A stretch of 64,000 nt of DNA from Winogradskyella sp. MH6 (GTDB lineage: Bacteria; Bacteroidota; Bacteroidia; Flavobacteriales; Flavobacteriaceae). Position 1 is the stretch's first letter, and each line of letters opens with the position of its first letter. Made by a program: the position numbers and the translations under genes. Shown in pieces: positions 1-9,118 of this stretch. The stretch lies in NCBI RefSeq assembly GCF_022810765.1, contig NZ_CP094494.1:2666001-2730000 (forward strand), written 5' to 3'. Below the pieces are notes generated by a model that was given only the letters and a program-made list of their open reading frames with translations, did not search any database and was not told the origin of the DNA.

Positions 1-279
1 GGAGCTGTTTTGGGTAATACAGGATACGTAAGGAAAAGAGACTTAGAGTTTTCTTTAAAAGACGTTCCGGTGACTGAAATAATGAAGCAAATAGATGCTA
101 CAATTAGCGTTGTTGAAAGTACGCTCAGTAAGTTAACAGAAAGCGATTTGCAAAAAGAATATGAAAGAAACCCTTTTAAGGATAGCATGACGACCGAGTA
201 TTTTCTATTGCATTTGTCAGCGCATTTAGCATACCATTTAGGGCAAATAAATTATCACAGACGTTTATTAGATTCGTAA
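1..279 (+). CDS. DinB-family protein, C-terminal part (5' end outside window)
   Basis: The reading frame is open from the first base of the window, so this is the last 92 codons of a longer gene; the TTG at 10 is only an internal codon. The visible part is helical and ends in a segment reading HLAYHLGQINYHRRLL, which resembles the last helix of DinB/DUF1572 four-helix-bundle proteins, where a conserved His and the GQI motif sit near a metal site. DinB-like proteins include metal-dependent thiol transferases and many members of unknown role. The next gene starts 2 bases after the stop, suggesting co-transcription. The family is inferred from this short motif only. Confidence 0.6.
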   Translation, partial: GAVLGNTGYVRKRDLEFSLKDVPVTEIMKQIDATISVVESTLSKLTESDLQKEYERNPFKDSMTTEYFLLHLSAHLAYHLGQINYHRRLLDS

Positions 280-281
280 AT

Positions 282-812
282 ATGAAATTTGAAAATTTTA
301 AAATAAGACTTCTTCAGCCAAATGAAGGTGAAGCATTTTTTAATCTCATAAAAAATAATAGAAGTCGTCTCGAAGATTTTTTTGCTGGTACAATTTCAAA
401 AACAAAAACATTGGAAGATACACTTTTGTATTGTGAAGAAATTCAGGAAAAAATAAAAGATTTTATCTATTTACCTTATATGATAACAGATACAAATACC
501 AATGAATTCATTGGTCTTGTTGATGTAAAAAATATTGATAAAAATTTACCTAAGGCAGAGTTAGGATCATTTATAGATAGACAATACGAAGGAAAAGGTA
601 TAGTAACCGATGCAACTCAACTTGTAGTAGATCATATTGTAAAGGAGTATAAATTTATTAAGCTACTTTGCAGAGCTAATGCCAGAAATAAAGGTAGTAT
701 AGCAGTAATTCTAAAAAATGGTTTTGAGCTAGAAGGTACTATTCGAAGAGATTACAAAACGACTAAAGGAGAAGTGGTAGATCTAAATTATTATGGAAAG
801 GTGTTTGATTAA
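282..812 (+). CDS. GNAT family N-acetyltransferase, RimJ/RimL type
   Basis: A 176-residue protein with the layout of RimJ/RimL-type GNAT enzymes, which move an acetyl group from acetyl-CoA to an amine, often a protein N-terminus. It opens with a beta strand (FKIRLLQPNEGEAFF), has the central segment FIGLVDVKNIDKNLPKAELGSFI, then a glycine-containing acetyl-CoA loop (RQYEGKGIVTDATQ) and the C-terminal motif RNKGSIAVILKNGFELEGTIR, which is typical of this subfamily. The gene lies 2 bases after the DinB-like gene. The substrate cannot be told from sequence. Confidence 0.85.
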   Translation: MKFENFKIRLLQPNEGEAFFNLIKNNRSRLEDFFAGTISKTKTLEDTLLYCEEIQEKIKDFIYLPYMITDTNTNEFIGLVDVKNIDKNLPKAELGSFIDRQYEGKGIVTDATQLVVDHIVKEYKFIKLLCRANARNKGSIAVILKNGFELEGTIRRDYKTTKGEVVDLNYYGKVFD

Positions 813-1127
813 AGGATTTAGAGCAAATTTCCCATCGTTTTAAGACCATAATCTTCATAAGAAATTTAAATGTTTTATATACAGATTGTTAAGAATTTGT
901 TCATAAAAATTTTGACTCTTTTTTCATTGTTGAATTTTCAATCAAACCCCAAAAATTAACTTTTATTTTGAAAATAATTACTTAAATCATCGATTTTTTT
1001 GATGTTTGTCTAACGTTACCTCAATGTTAATAAAAGTGTTAAAAAAAATGAAATTTAACTCTGGAAAAAAGGAGGAATAAATTAGATATTTGACTTCGTC
1101 CAAATATTAATCTAAATACATTTCCTC
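813..1127. other. 315-base intergenic region upstream of nrdB
   Basis: AT-rich gap between the acetyltransferase and nrdB. No open frame of note and no clear terminator was found. I looked for a paired NrdR box and for the Bacteroidota TAnnTTTG promoter box and found neither in convincing form. An AGGAGG at 1071-1076 lies too far (about 50 bases) from the nrdB ATG to serve it. A short inverted repeat (ATATTTG at 1085-1091 and CAAATAT at 1101-1107) sits in the presumed nrdB leader. Confidence 0.4.
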
Positions 1128-2402
1128 ATGCAAATAACACATATCCAGAAGCGGGATTTTTCAACAAAACCATTCCAGTTAAACAAAATTACTAATGCAA
1201 TTCTAAAAGCCATGACTGCTCTAGAACATGGGAGTTTAGAGGATGCAGAGCGTATTTCTCAGAGTGTTTTAGAGGTGTTATTAAAGCAAAAAGAAAAAGA
1301 GCCAAAGTATGTGCCAACAGTAGAAGAGATACAGGACGGTGTTGAAAATGCCTTAATGGAAAACTCCTTTTTTGATGTTGCTAAAGCATACATACTTTAC
1401 AGAGATGAACAAGCAAGAAAACGTAAGACAAACATCTTTGAAAAACGAATTAACCTTAAACCTTATGAATATCCCGATTTGTATGAATATGTGCCCGCAA
1501 TAAGGCATTCGTATTGGATTCATACGGAGTTTAATTTCACAAGTGACATTCAAGATTTTAAAGCAGGATTATCTGATGTTGAGCGAAGTGCAATTAAAAA
1601 CACAATGCTTGCTATTTCTCAAATAGAAGTTGCAGTAAAATCATTTTGGGGAGATATCTATCACAAAATGCCAAAACCAGAAATAGGTTCTGTTGGAGCA
1701 ACATTTGCAGAAAGTGAAGTAAGACATCATGATGCATATTCTCATTTATTGGAAATTTTAGGTCTTAATAAAGAGTTTAATGACTTAAAGAAAAAGCCAG
1801 TAATAATGCGTCGTGTGCAGTATTTAGAAAACGCTTTAAAGAATTCTAAAAGTGAAGACAACAGAGCTTATGCAGATGCCGTTTTATTGTTCTCATTATT
1901 TATTGAGCATGTATCTCTATTTTCTCAGTTCCTTATAATAATGGCATTCAACAAGCATAAGAATGTATTAAAAGGTGTTTCTAATGTTGTAGAAGCAACA
2001 TCTAAGGAGGAGCAAATCCATGGTGATTTCGGAATAGATATTATCAAAATCATCAAAAATGAAAACCCAGAATGGTTTGATGAAGATTACAATGTAACAG
2101 TTCAGGATATGTGCAGAGAGGCCTTTGATGCAGAAAGTAAAATTGTGGACTGGATTTTTGAGAAAGGTGAAATAGACTTCTTACCAAAAGCCGTTGTAAA
2201 CGAATTCCTTAAAGATAGATTTAATAGATCTTTAAATAGTATTGGAATAGATACAATTTTTGATACTGACGAAAAATTATTAAAAGAAACTGAGTGGTTT
2301 GACGATGAAATTATAGGAACCAAACATGGTGATTTCTTCGTGAAACGATCAATCAACTATAGCAAAAGAACCCAAAGTATAACCAGTGATGACCTTTTTT
2401 AA
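1128..2402 (+). CDS. nrdB: Ribonucleoside-diphosphate reductase beta subunit with N-terminal ATP-cone
   Basis: Radical-generating subunit of class I ribonucleotide reductase, which makes dNTPs with NrdA in the cytosol. Residues 1-95 form an ATP-cone (start MQITHIQKRDFSTKPF, then a PTVEEIQDGVENALM segment), a regulatory module normally found on NrdA. The ferritin-like core follows. Likely metal ligands are E167, E197 and H200 (E-x2-H), E260, E295 and H298 (E-x2-H). Y204 sits at the place of the radical tyrosine. At 424 residues it is longer than usual NrdB, and the cone accounts for the difference. nrdA begins 2 bases after the stop. Known case: the Leeuwenhoekiella blandensis NrdB carries the same fused cone and is turned off by dATP through oligomerisation; the same control is inferred here. 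Confidence 0.95.
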   Translation: MQITHIQKRDFSTKPFQLNKITNAILKAMTALEHGSLEDAERISQSVLEVLLKQKEKEPKYVPTVEEIQDGVENALMENSFFDVAKAYILYRDEQARKRKTNIFEKRINLKPYEYPDLYEYVPAIRHSYWIHTEFNFTSDIQDFKAGLSDVERSAIKNTMLAISQIEVAVKSFWGDIYHKMPKPEIGSVGATFAESEVRHHDAYSHLLEILGLNKEFNDLKKKPVIMRRVQYLENALKNSKSEDNRAYADAVLLFSLFIEHVSLFSQFLIIMAFNKHKNVLKGVSNVVEATSKEEQIHGDFGIDIIKIIKNENPEWFDEDYNVTVQDMCREAFDAESKIVDWIFEKGEIDFLPKAVVNEFLKDRFNRSLNSIGIDTIFDTDEKLLKETEWFDDEIIGTKHGDFFVKRSINYSKRTQSITSDDLF

Positions 2403-2404
2403 AA

Positions 2405-4192
2405 ATGATAGAACAAAACCAGATTAATAGCGCAAACCAAACAGAAAATAAAACAGAAAACGAGTTAATAAATGCAAGAAAAAAGTCGTTACAACAAATA
2501 AAAACCAAAACTGATGGTGACTTTAGTTGGTTAACAGACCATAGCCGTAAATTTTTAGCTTCGGGTTATTTAACAGAAGGAGTATCGGCAGAAGAACGCA
2601 TTAAAGAAATTGCAGATAGAGCAGAGCATATTTTAGGAATTCCTGGTTATGCAGATAAGTTTTATAACTACATGTCTCTAGGATATTTTTCACTATCATC
2701 ACCAGTATGGTCTAACTTTGGTAAAGAAAGAGGTCTTCCTATATCTTGTTTTGGATCTCACGTAGACGATGATATGGGTAACATTTTATATACCCAATCA
2801 GAAGTTGGTATGATGTCTAAACTAGGTGGTGGTACATCGGGTTACTTTGGTAAAATAAGACATCGTGGTGCTGCTGTAAAAAATAACGGTCAGGCTTCTG
2901 GTGCAGTGCATATTATGCAATTGTTTGAGTCTATGGTAGATGTTGTGAGTCAAGGATCTGTGCGTCGTGGTCGTTTTTCACCTTACTTACCAATTAGCCA
3001 TCCAGATATCATGGAGTTCTTAGAAATAGGAACAGAAGGAAATCCAATACAGGAGTTAACACATGGTGTTACAGTTACTAACGATTGGATGCAAGAAATG
3101 ATTGATGGTGATGTTGATAAGCGTACGGTTTGGGCAAAAGTACTACAAAGAAGAGGTGAGATGGGTTATCCATACATCTTCTTTACAGACAATGCCAATA
3201 ATGGTGCAGCAGATGTGTATCAGGACAAAAAGATGCCAATCTATGCGAGTAACTTATGTACAGAGATTATGTTACCTTCTAATGATGATTGGTCTTTTGT
3301 ATGTTGTTTATCGTCATTAAACGTGTTGCACTACGAAGATTGGAAAGATACTGATGCAGTTGAGACTATGATCTACTTCTTAGATGCTATAATCACTGAG
3401 TTTACTGAAAAATTAGAACGCTATAAGGACTCTCCAAACAGAGATGATCAACAGACATTCTTATTTATGGAGCGTGCATATAACTTTGCTAAAGATAACA
3501 GAGCTTTAGGATTGGGTGTTTTAGGATGGCATTCTTTATTACAATCTAAGATGTTAGCATTTAACAGCCAAGAAGCATTTAATTTGAATAGTGAGATTTT
3601 TAAAGTTATAAAAGAGAAATCTTATAAAGCATCTGAAGAATTAGCTGCTCAGTTTGGAGAGCCAGCAGTATTAAAAGGATATGGTAGAAGAAATACAACG
3701 TTAAACGCTGTGGCACCAACAACATCTTCTGCATTTATCTTAGGACAAGTGTCTCAAGGTATTGAACCAATTTGGTCTAATATTTATGTAAAAGATATTG
3801 CAAAGATTAAGACAACGATAAAGAATCCATATTTAGAAGCGTTTTTAGAGTCTAAAGGCCAAAACACTACTGAAGTATGGAGAAGTATTAGAGATTACGA
3901 TGGTTCTGTACAGCATTTAGATTTTATGACAGAAGAAGAGAAGGATGTCTTTAAAACTTATTCTGAAATCGATCAAATGGATATAATCTATCAGGCAGCT
4001 AATAGACAAAACCATATAGATCAAGGACAGTCAGTGAACATTATTGTACACCCAGATATGTCTGTAAAAGAGATTAACAAAATCCACGTTACAGCATGGA
4101 AATTGGGCTTAAAGTCACTGTACTATCAGCATAGTATGAATGCCGCTCAAAAGTTCAAACAAAAGAAAGAGTGTGCAAGCTGTGAAGCATAG
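2405..4192 (+). CDS. nrdA: Ribonucleoside-diphosphate reductase alpha subunit, lacking an ATP-cone
   Basis: Catalytic subunit of class I ribonucleotide reductase. It is short (595 residues) because the usual N-terminal ATP-cone is absent: after about 30 polar residues the protein goes straight into the barrel domain (SWLTDHSRKFLASGYL). Recognisable parts are the active-site region PISCFGSH, the GGGTSGYFGKIR loop, the segment NLCTEIMLPSNDDW with the active-site Cys and Glu, and the C-terminal redox pair Cys590/Cys593 (ECASCEA), which passes electrons from thioredoxin or glutaredoxin. It forms an operon with nrdB, 2 bases apart. Losing the cone here while nrdB carries one fits allosteric control moved to the beta subunit. 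Confidence 0.95.
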   Translation: MIEQNQINSANQTENKTENELINARKKSLQQIKTKTDGDFSWLTDHSRKFLASGYLTEGVSAEERIKEIADRAEHILGIPGYADKFYNYMSLGYFSLSSPVWSNFGKERGLPISCFGSHVDDDMGNILYTQSEVGMMSKLGGGTSGYFGKIRHRGAAVKNNGQASGAVHIMQLFESMVDVVSQGSVRRGRFSPYLPISHPDIMEFLEIGTEGNPIQELTHGVTVTNDWMQEMIDGDVDKRTVWAKVLQRRGEMGYPYIFFTDNANNGAADVYQDKKMPIYASNLCTEIMLPSNDDWSFVCCLSSLNVLHYEDWKDTDAVETMIYFLDAIITEFTEKLERYKDSPNRDDQQTFLFMERAYNFAKDNRALGLGVLGWHSLLQSKMLAFNSQEAFNLNSEIFKVIKEKSYKASEELAAQFGEPAVLKGYGRRNTTLNAVAPTTSSAFILGQVSQGIEPIWSNIYVKDIAKIKTTIKNPYLEAFLESKGQNTTEVWRSIRDYDGSVQHLDFMTEEEKDVFKTYSEIDQMDIIYQAANRQNHIDQGQSVNIIVHPDMSVKEINKIHVTAWKLGLKSLYYQHSMNAAQKFKQKKECASCEA

Positions 4193-4212
4193 ATTTTTAG
4201 ACTATTGAATAT

Positions 4213-4244
4213 AAAAAAACCCGATTTCTCAATCGGGTTTTTTT
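4213..4244. terminator. Bidirectional intrinsic terminator between nrdA and the carboxylase operon
   Basis: Perfect stem CCCGATT/AATCGGG (4220-4226 and 4231-4237) with a 4-base loop, flanked by an A-run on the left and a T-run on the right. It can stop transcription of nrdA from the left and of the convergent carboxylase operon from the right. Confidence 0.9.
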
Positions 4245-4261
4245 ATTGGTATAACTAAAAA

Positions 4262-5803
4262 TTATAGTGGAATATTCCCATGCTTACGCTTTGGTTTATT
4301 AATTTCCTTATTCTCTAGCATACTAAAGGCTTTAATTAATTTTCTTCGTGTATTTTTTGGTAAAATTACTTCATCAATATAACCACGCTCTGCAGCACTG
4401 TATGGATTAGCAAAAAGTTCTGCGTATTCTGCTTCTTTTTCTTTCCATTTCGCTTCAGGATCTTCTGCAGCAGTAATTTCACGTTTAAATATAATTTCAG
4501 CAGCACCTTTTGCGCCCATCACAGCAATTTCGGCATTTGGCCAAGCAAAGTTCATGTCGGCACCAATATGTTTAGAGTTCATTACATCATAGGCACCACC
4601 ATAAGCTTTTCGAGTAATAACCGTAACTCTTGGTACAGTTGCTTCACTAAAAGCATATAATAATTTAGCACCATGTACTATGATACCGTTCCATTCTTGA
4701 TCTGTTCCAGGTAAGAAACCAGGTACATCTTCAAATACTAACAGCGGAATATTAAAGGCATCACAAAAACGTACAAATCGTGCTGCTTTTTTAGAACTAT
4801 TTACATCTAATACTCCTGCTAGAAACATGGGTTGGTTAGCAACTATTCCTATGGATTTTCCACCAAGTCTGGCAAAACCTACGATAATATTTTCAGCATG
4901 GTCTTTATGAATTTCATAAAACGAATCAGTATCTATAACACCTTCTATAACACTATGCATGTCGTAAGGTTTGTTAGGATTATCCGGAACGATTTCAGAA
5001 AGATTGTCTCTTACTTCGTCTTTAAGTTCAAAGACTAAATCTTGTGGTTTTTCTCTGTTACTTTGTGGTAGATAGCTTAAAAGTTTTTTAACGTCCTCAA
5101 GACATTCTACATCGTTTGAAGAGGTCTTGTGTGCAACACCAGATTTGGTAGAGTGCACACTTGCACCACCAAGTTCTTCACTGGTTACTTCTTCGTTCGT
5201 TACCGTTTTTACAACATTTGGACCTGTTACAAACATGTAACTGGTATCTTGTACCATTATTGTAAAGTCTGTCATTGCAGGTGAATATACAGCACCACCA
5301 GCACAAGGACCCATGATAGCAGAAATCTGAGGAATAACACCTGATGCTTGTACATTTCTGTAAAAAATATCGGCATAACCACCTAGAGAGCGTACACCTT
5401 CTTGGATACGTGCACCACCAGAATCGTTAAGACCTATAATTGGAGCACCAACATTAACAGCCATATCCATGATTTTGCAAATTTTTTCGGCATGTGTTTC
5501 AGATAGAGAACCTCCAAATACCGTGAAATCTTGTGCAAAAACATAAACTAAGCGTCCATCAACATTACCATAGCCTGTAACGACACCATCACCATAAAAC
5601 TTTTGATCTTCCATGCCAAAGTCTTTGGTTCTATGAGTTACTAAAGCACCAATTTCTTCAAAAGAGCCTTCATCTAACAAATAAAGAATACGCTCTCTAG
5701 CTGTTAGTTTTTTCTTTTCATGTTGCTTATCTATTCGTTTTTGACCTCCACCTAATTTAGATAAGGCCATTTTTTCGTTAAGTGTTTTTATTTTAGAACT
5801 CAT
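4262..5803 (-). CDS. Acyl-CoA carboxylase carboxyltransferase (beta) subunit, propionyl-CoA type
   Basis: The 513-residue carboxyltransferase moves CO2 from carboxybiotin to an acyl-CoA. It has the double crotonase fold of PccB/AccD5 proteins: the N-terminal half contains [19 protein letters not shown] and the oxyanion-hole loop [12 protein letters not shown], and the C-terminal half contains [18 protein letters not shown] and [17 protein letters not shown]. The Asp in GGAYDVM matches the residue that favours propionyl-CoA in Streptomyces PccB, so propionyl-CoA is the better guess over acetyl-CoA. It is the last gene of a three-gene minus-strand operon (carrier, biotin carboxylase, this gene), with gaps of 1 and 6 bases. 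Substrate choice is inferred. Confidence 0.92.
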   Translation of the reverse strand: MSSKIKTLNEKMALSKLGGGQKRIDKQHEKKKLTARERILYLLDEGSFEEIGALVTHRTKDFGMEDQKFYGDGVVTGYGNVDGRLVYVFAQDFTVFGGSLSETHAEKICKIMDMAVNVGAPIIGLNDSGGARIQEGVRSLGGYADIFYRNVQASGVIPQISAIMGPCAGGAVYSPAMTDFTIMVQDTSYMFVTGPNVVKTVTNEEVTSEELGGASVHSTKSGVAHKTSSNDVECLEDVKKLLSYLPQSNREKPQDLVFELKDEVRDNLSEIVPDNPNKPYDMHSVIEGVIDTDSFYEIHKDHAENIIVGFARLGGKSIGIVANQPMFLAGVLDVNSSKKAARFVRFCDAFNIPLLVFEDVPGFLPGTDQEWNGIIVHGAKLLYAFSEATVPRVTVITRKAYGGAYDVMNSKHIGADMNFAWPNAEIAVMGAKGAAEIIFKREITAAEDPEAKWKEKEAEYAELFANPYSAAERGYIDEVILPKNTRRKLIKAFSMLENKEINKPKRKHGNIPL

Positions 5804-5809
5804 AGTATC

Positions 5810-7249
5810 TTAATTAGGTAGTCTTAATAATTTTTGGTCTTCCAGATATTGCTTCAAAGCTAATTTGGCAGCAATTTCTGCTTCAGCTTTATGTTGCTCT
5901 TCTAAAAGACTAGGTGAGTAGTATTTTTTTACAAAATGAGTGTCGAAGTTTCCACTTCTAAACGCATCGTGCTCACAAACAAAACGACCAAAAGGTAATG
6001 TAGTTTGTACACCTTTAACGTGATAGTTATCAATTGCTTTTATCATAAGCTCAATAGCTTCTGCTCGTGTTTTGCCATAAGTGATCAATTTAGATAGCAT
6101 TGGATCGTAATAGATTGGTACGTCCATACCTTCTTCAAAACCGTTATCTACACGAATATTTTCACCAACAGGTAATTGATAGACTTCCAAATTACCAACA
6201 CTTGGTAAGAAATCATTCATAGGATCTTCGGCATATACACGAAGTTCTAAGGCATGACCATTAATTTTTAAATCTTCTTGTTTAATGTCTAAAACTTCAC
6301 CACGAGCCACTTTAATCTGAAGCTCAACTAAATCAACACCAGCAATCCATTCAGAAACAGGATGCTCAACTTGTAATCTAGTGTTCATTTCTAAGAAATA
6401 GAAATTATGGTCGGCATCCATTAAAAATTCAACTGTACCAGCACCAACATAATCACAAGAACGTGCTACGTTTATTGCTGCTTGTCCCATTTTTTCTCTT
6501 AATTCTGGAGTTAATATGGCAGATGGAGCTTCTTCTACAACTTTTTGATGACGACGTTGCACAGAACATTCACGCTCAAAAAAATGAACAATATTGCCAT
6601 GTGTATCTGCCATAACCTGAATTTCGATATGTCTTGGAGAGGTGACGTATTTTTCAACAAAAACAGAACCATCACCAAAAGCAGAAGTAGCCTCACTAAT
6701 GGCACGCTTCATCTGGCTTTCAACATCTTTCTCATTTTCAACAACACGCATTCCTTTTCCACCACCACCAGCAGCGGCTTTTATGAGTATAGGTAGGCCA
6801 ATTCGTTTTGCAATATCAACGGCTTCTTTTGGATCCGTAACAGCATGGTCTACGCCAGGTACCATCGGAATATCGTAATCTTTAACAGCATCTTTAGCTG
6901 CTAATTTGTCTCCCATCATTTTTATGGCTTTAGAACGTGGACCAATAAAAATAACATCATTTTTTTCGCATAACTCAGCAAAATCTGCATTTTCACTTAA
7001 GAAACCATAGCCAGGATGGATACCATCGACATTTAATGATTTTGCGACTTCAATAATTTTATCACCTTTAAGGTAAGATTGGTTAGATGGTGCAGGACCA
7101 ATGCAAACGGCTTGGTCTGCATATTTTACATGCGGTGCATTTCTATCGGCTTCAGAAAATACAGCGACTGTTTTTATTCCCATTTTTTTTGCAGTTCGCA
7201 TGACACGAATTGCAATTTCGCCACGATTGGCAACTAATATTTTTTTCAT
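5810..7249 (-). CDS. accC: Biotin carboxylase subunit of acyl-CoA carboxylase
   Basis: ATP-dependent carboxylation of biotin on the carrier protein, using bicarbonate. At 479 residues it has the usual AccC length. It starts with the pre-ATP-grasp domain (KKILVANRGEIAIRVMRTAK, then HPGYGFLSENADFAELC). The ATP-grasp glycine loop reads KAAAGGGGKGMRVV, followed by FVEKYVTSPRHIEIQVMAD, ERECSVQRRHQKVVEEAPS and FLEMNTRLQVEHPVSE, which carry the metal and bicarbonate residues. The stop is 6 bases before the carboxyltransferase start and the carrier gene ends 1 base upstream, so all three are probably translated from one mRNA. The symbol is by family; it may serve propionyl-CoA carboxylase instead of fatty acid synthesis. 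Confidence 0.93.
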   Translation of the reverse strand: MKKILVANRGEIAIRVMRTAKKMGIKTVAVFSEADRNAPHVKYADQAVCIGPAPSNQSYLKGDKIIEVAKSLNVDGIHPGYGFLSENADFAELCEKNDVIFIGPRSKAIKMMGDKLAAKDAVKDYDIPMVPGVDHAVTDPKEAVDIAKRIGLPILIKAAAGGGGKGMRVVENEKDVESQMKRAISEATSAFGDGSVFVEKYVTSPRHIEIQVMADTHGNIVHFFERECSVQRRHQKVVEEAPSAILTPELREKMGQAAINVARSCDYVGAGTVEFLMDADHNFYFLEMNTRLQVEHPVSEWIAGVDLVELQIKVARGEVLDIKQEDLKINGHALELRVYAEDPMNDFLPSVGNLEVYQLPVGENIRVDNGFEEGMDVPIYYDPMLSKLITYGKTRAEAIELMIKAIDNYHVKGVQTTLPFGRFVCEHDAFRSGNFDTHFVKKYYSPSLLEEQHKAEAEIAAKLALKQYLEDQKLLRLPN

Positions 7250-7250
7250 T

Positions 7251-7727
7251 TTATTCGAATTCGATTAAAAGTGCATTTTTTTCAACAGTGTCTCCTTGAT
7301 TGACTTTTATAGATTTTATAACTCCATCACGAGGTGAGTTGATAACATTTTCCATTTTCATAGCTTCAAGAATTAATATTGGGTCATCTTCTTTTACTTC
7401 TTGCGCTTCTTTCACATTAATCTCTAGAATTAAGCCAGGCATTGGAGCTTTAATATCGTCTACTTTTTTGGAAGCACCGATTTCAAAACCTAATGCAGCA
7501 ATTTGCTGATCTAAGGCATCGTTAATAACAACATCATAAGTGTTGTTATTCACTTTAACGCTGTATGTTTTTTTGTTGAAGTTTGAACTAACAATGTTAG
7601 CTTTAATAGAACTGTTGTTTTGAAGAATATGATACTTATTTGTTGAGGTTTCAACAGCATCAAGTTGGTCTACTGCTTCTTGGTTGATGTCAAACTCATA
7701 AGAAGCATTAACTTTTGCTTTATACAT
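7251..7727 (-). CDS. Biotin carboxyl carrier subunit of acyl-CoA carboxylase
   Basis: A 158-residue biotin carrier that shuttles carboxybiotin between the two catalytic subunits encoded downstream. The last 75 residues form the biotinyl domain (start APMPGLILEINV) with the biotinylation site EAMKMEN; the modified lysine is Lys124. The N-terminal half (KAKVNASYEFDINQEAVDQLD) is small and beta-rich and resembles the front part of carriers in Bacteroidota propionyl-CoA or oxaloacetate-type carboxylases; there is no Pro/Ala-rich linker as in E. coli AccB. It is the first gene of the operon. About 125 bases without clear motifs separate it from the PrsW-like gene. Confidence 0.92.
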   Translation of the reverse strand: MYKAKVNASYEFDINQEAVDQLDAVETSTNKYHILQNNSSIKANIVSSNFNKKTYSVKVNNNTYDVVINDALDQQIAALGFEIGASKKVDDIKAPMPGLILEINVKEAQEVKEDDPILILEAMKMENVINSPRDGVIKSIKVNQGDTVEKNALLIEFE

Positions 7728-7852
7728 ATGTAGAGGTTTATTAAACTTTGGCTAAGTTATATTTTAATAGACTTCTAAAATATGAAATAAATCAGGTTTA
7801 CAGAAAGACTTTAAGTGATTATAACATTTTAATGATGTAATAAAATATGTTT

Positions 7853-8530
7853 TTAATCGGTTTTGAAAGTTGAATTGTCTTGATGACAGCGTATGGCTTT
7901 TCTTGATAAAATAACACCAACAATTAAAGACACAAAAGCACCAATAGAAATACCAGGAATAAATCTTATGAATAGGAAGAAATCATACGCACCATGAAAT
8001 AATACAGCTAAAAATAAACCAGCTATATTATATTTTATTCTGTTGTTAGAAAACTTGGCTAAGCCCATAAAATAACCCATTAACACTCCAAAAGTTGCAT
8101 GAGCAGGTACAGCTGTAAATGCTCTAAGAATAGCGGTTTCGTAGCCTCCTTGTAACACATACATAATGTTTTCTGTGCAAGCAAAACCCATGGAAACCAT
8201 AACTGCGTAAATGATACCATCGTAAGGCTCGTTAAAGGCTTTTTTGGGTTGGGCAAAATATTTTACGATAACATATTTACTAAATTCCTCAGAAAGTGCA
8301 ACAACCACAAAAGCCTGAATAAATTGCTGCCAAACACTGTATTCATCTGTAATAGGAATAAATCGTCCTGTAATAAGATAGAGAATGGTTACGATGAAGA
8401 TACTAACAACTGCACCAAAAAGAAAATTAGCAATTAAAAGTCCTACAGGTTCCTTTTCATATTTATCATGAAAATAAATGTATATGATTATTGTTAATAC
8501 AGGTGCAACAGCACAAAGAATTAAATTCAT
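7853..8530 (-). CDS. PrsW-like intramembrane protease / CAAX-like membrane protein
   Basis: A 225-residue membrane protein with about seven hydrophobic helices. Three motifs of the PrsW (M82) family are visible: EE-x2-K at residues 81-85 in ALSEEFSKY, H144 in the helix HATFGVLMGY, and H179 in LFHGAYDF. These are the proposed catalytic residues in the bilayer; Bacillus PrsW cleaves the anti-sigma factor RsiW, but the target here is unknown. The start codon overlaps the stop of the NUDIX gene (ATGA on the minus strand), so the two are translationally coupled, although no functional link is evident. Confidence 0.85.
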   Translation of the reverse strand: MNLILCAVAPVLTIIIYIYFHDKYEKEPVGLLIANFLFGAVVSIFIVTILYLITGRFIPITDEYSVWQQFIQAFVVVALSEEFSKYVIVKYFAQPKKAFNEPYDGIIYAVMVSMGFACTENIMYVLQGGYETAILRAFTAVPAHATFGVLMGYFMGLAKFSNNRIKYNIAGLFLAVLFHGAYDFFLFIRFIPGISIGAFVSLIVGVILSRKAIRCHQDNSTFKTD

Positions 8531-9084
8531 AGTTCTAATTGGGCTTTAATTGCATCTAAGATAAAATTATAATACGATTTGTTGGTTGGTATAAAGTGAT
8601 TGTTTGTTTCACTTTGACTTAGCAAAGCCTCAAACTCATTAAAAGTAACGAGTTTTAGAGCCTCAACCTCTTCTTCTTGTGGTTTTAAATCTGTTAGATT
8701 TACTTTTAATTCTGCAATATAAACCTGATGAAATTCATTATCTTGAATAGTGCCGTTAGCATACGAACTTTCATAAAGTTTTGTGCCTATTTTGGTTAAC
8801 TCATCAGCGTGTAATGTTAAACCAAGCTCTTCTTTGGTTTCTCTAAGAGCAGCTTCTATAAAGGATTCACCAGCATCTATATGTCCTGCTGCCGAAACAT
8901 CCCAAAGTAATGGGTGAATTGCCTTTTTATGAGATCGTTGTTGTAGAAGAATTTCACCATTTTTAGTGTACAGCCAAAGATGAATGGTATTGTGATACCA
9001 CCCGTTTTTGTGTGCCTCAGATTTAAGAGCGGTTTTTCCTGTTGGTTCACCACTAGCGGTGACTATATCTATGTATTCATCCAT
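8527..9084 (-). CDS. NUDIX hydrolase, isopentenyl-diphosphate isomerase-like
   Basis: A 185-residue protein with a complete NUDIX box at residues 67-89 (begins GHIDAGESF, carries the RETKEELGL core), which binds metal and attacks nucleoside-diphosphate-type bonds. The N-terminal stretch (MDEYIDIVTASGEPTGKTALKSEAHKNGWYH) and the segment HPLLWDVSAAGHIDAGE match the YfcD/IDI-like subgroup often labelled as isopentenyl-diphosphate delta-isomerase-like hydrolases. A true IDI role is not shown. A hairpin terminator lies just upstream, separating this gene from the M42 peptidase. Confidence 0.88.
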   Translation of the reverse strand: MDEYIDIVTASGEPTGKTALKSEAHKNGWYHNTIHLWLYTKNGEILLQQRSHKKAIHPLLWDVSAAGHIDAGESFIEAALRETKEELGLTLHADELTKIGTKLYESSYANGTIQDNEFHQVYIAELKVNLTDLKPQEEEVEALKLVTFNEFEALLSQSETNNHFIPTNKSYYNFILDAIKAQLEL

Positions 9085-9087
9085 ATA

Positions 9088-9116
9088 AAAAGATTCCCAC
9101 TTTCGTGGGAATTTTT
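9088..9116 (-). terminator. Terminator after the M42 peptidase gene
   Basis: Perfect 8-bp stem ATTCCCAC/GTGGGAAT (9093-9100 and 9105-9112) with a 4-base loop. Read on the minus strand it is followed by CTTTTTAT, so it ends transcription of the peptidase gene, whose stop lies only a few bases before. The NUDIX start is about 10 bases beyond. Confidence 0.8.
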
Positions 9117-9118
9117 GA

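Noticed and set aside
1000..1127. NrdR boxes upstream of nrdB
   Set aside because: No pair of ACAC-type palindromes with proper spacing was found.
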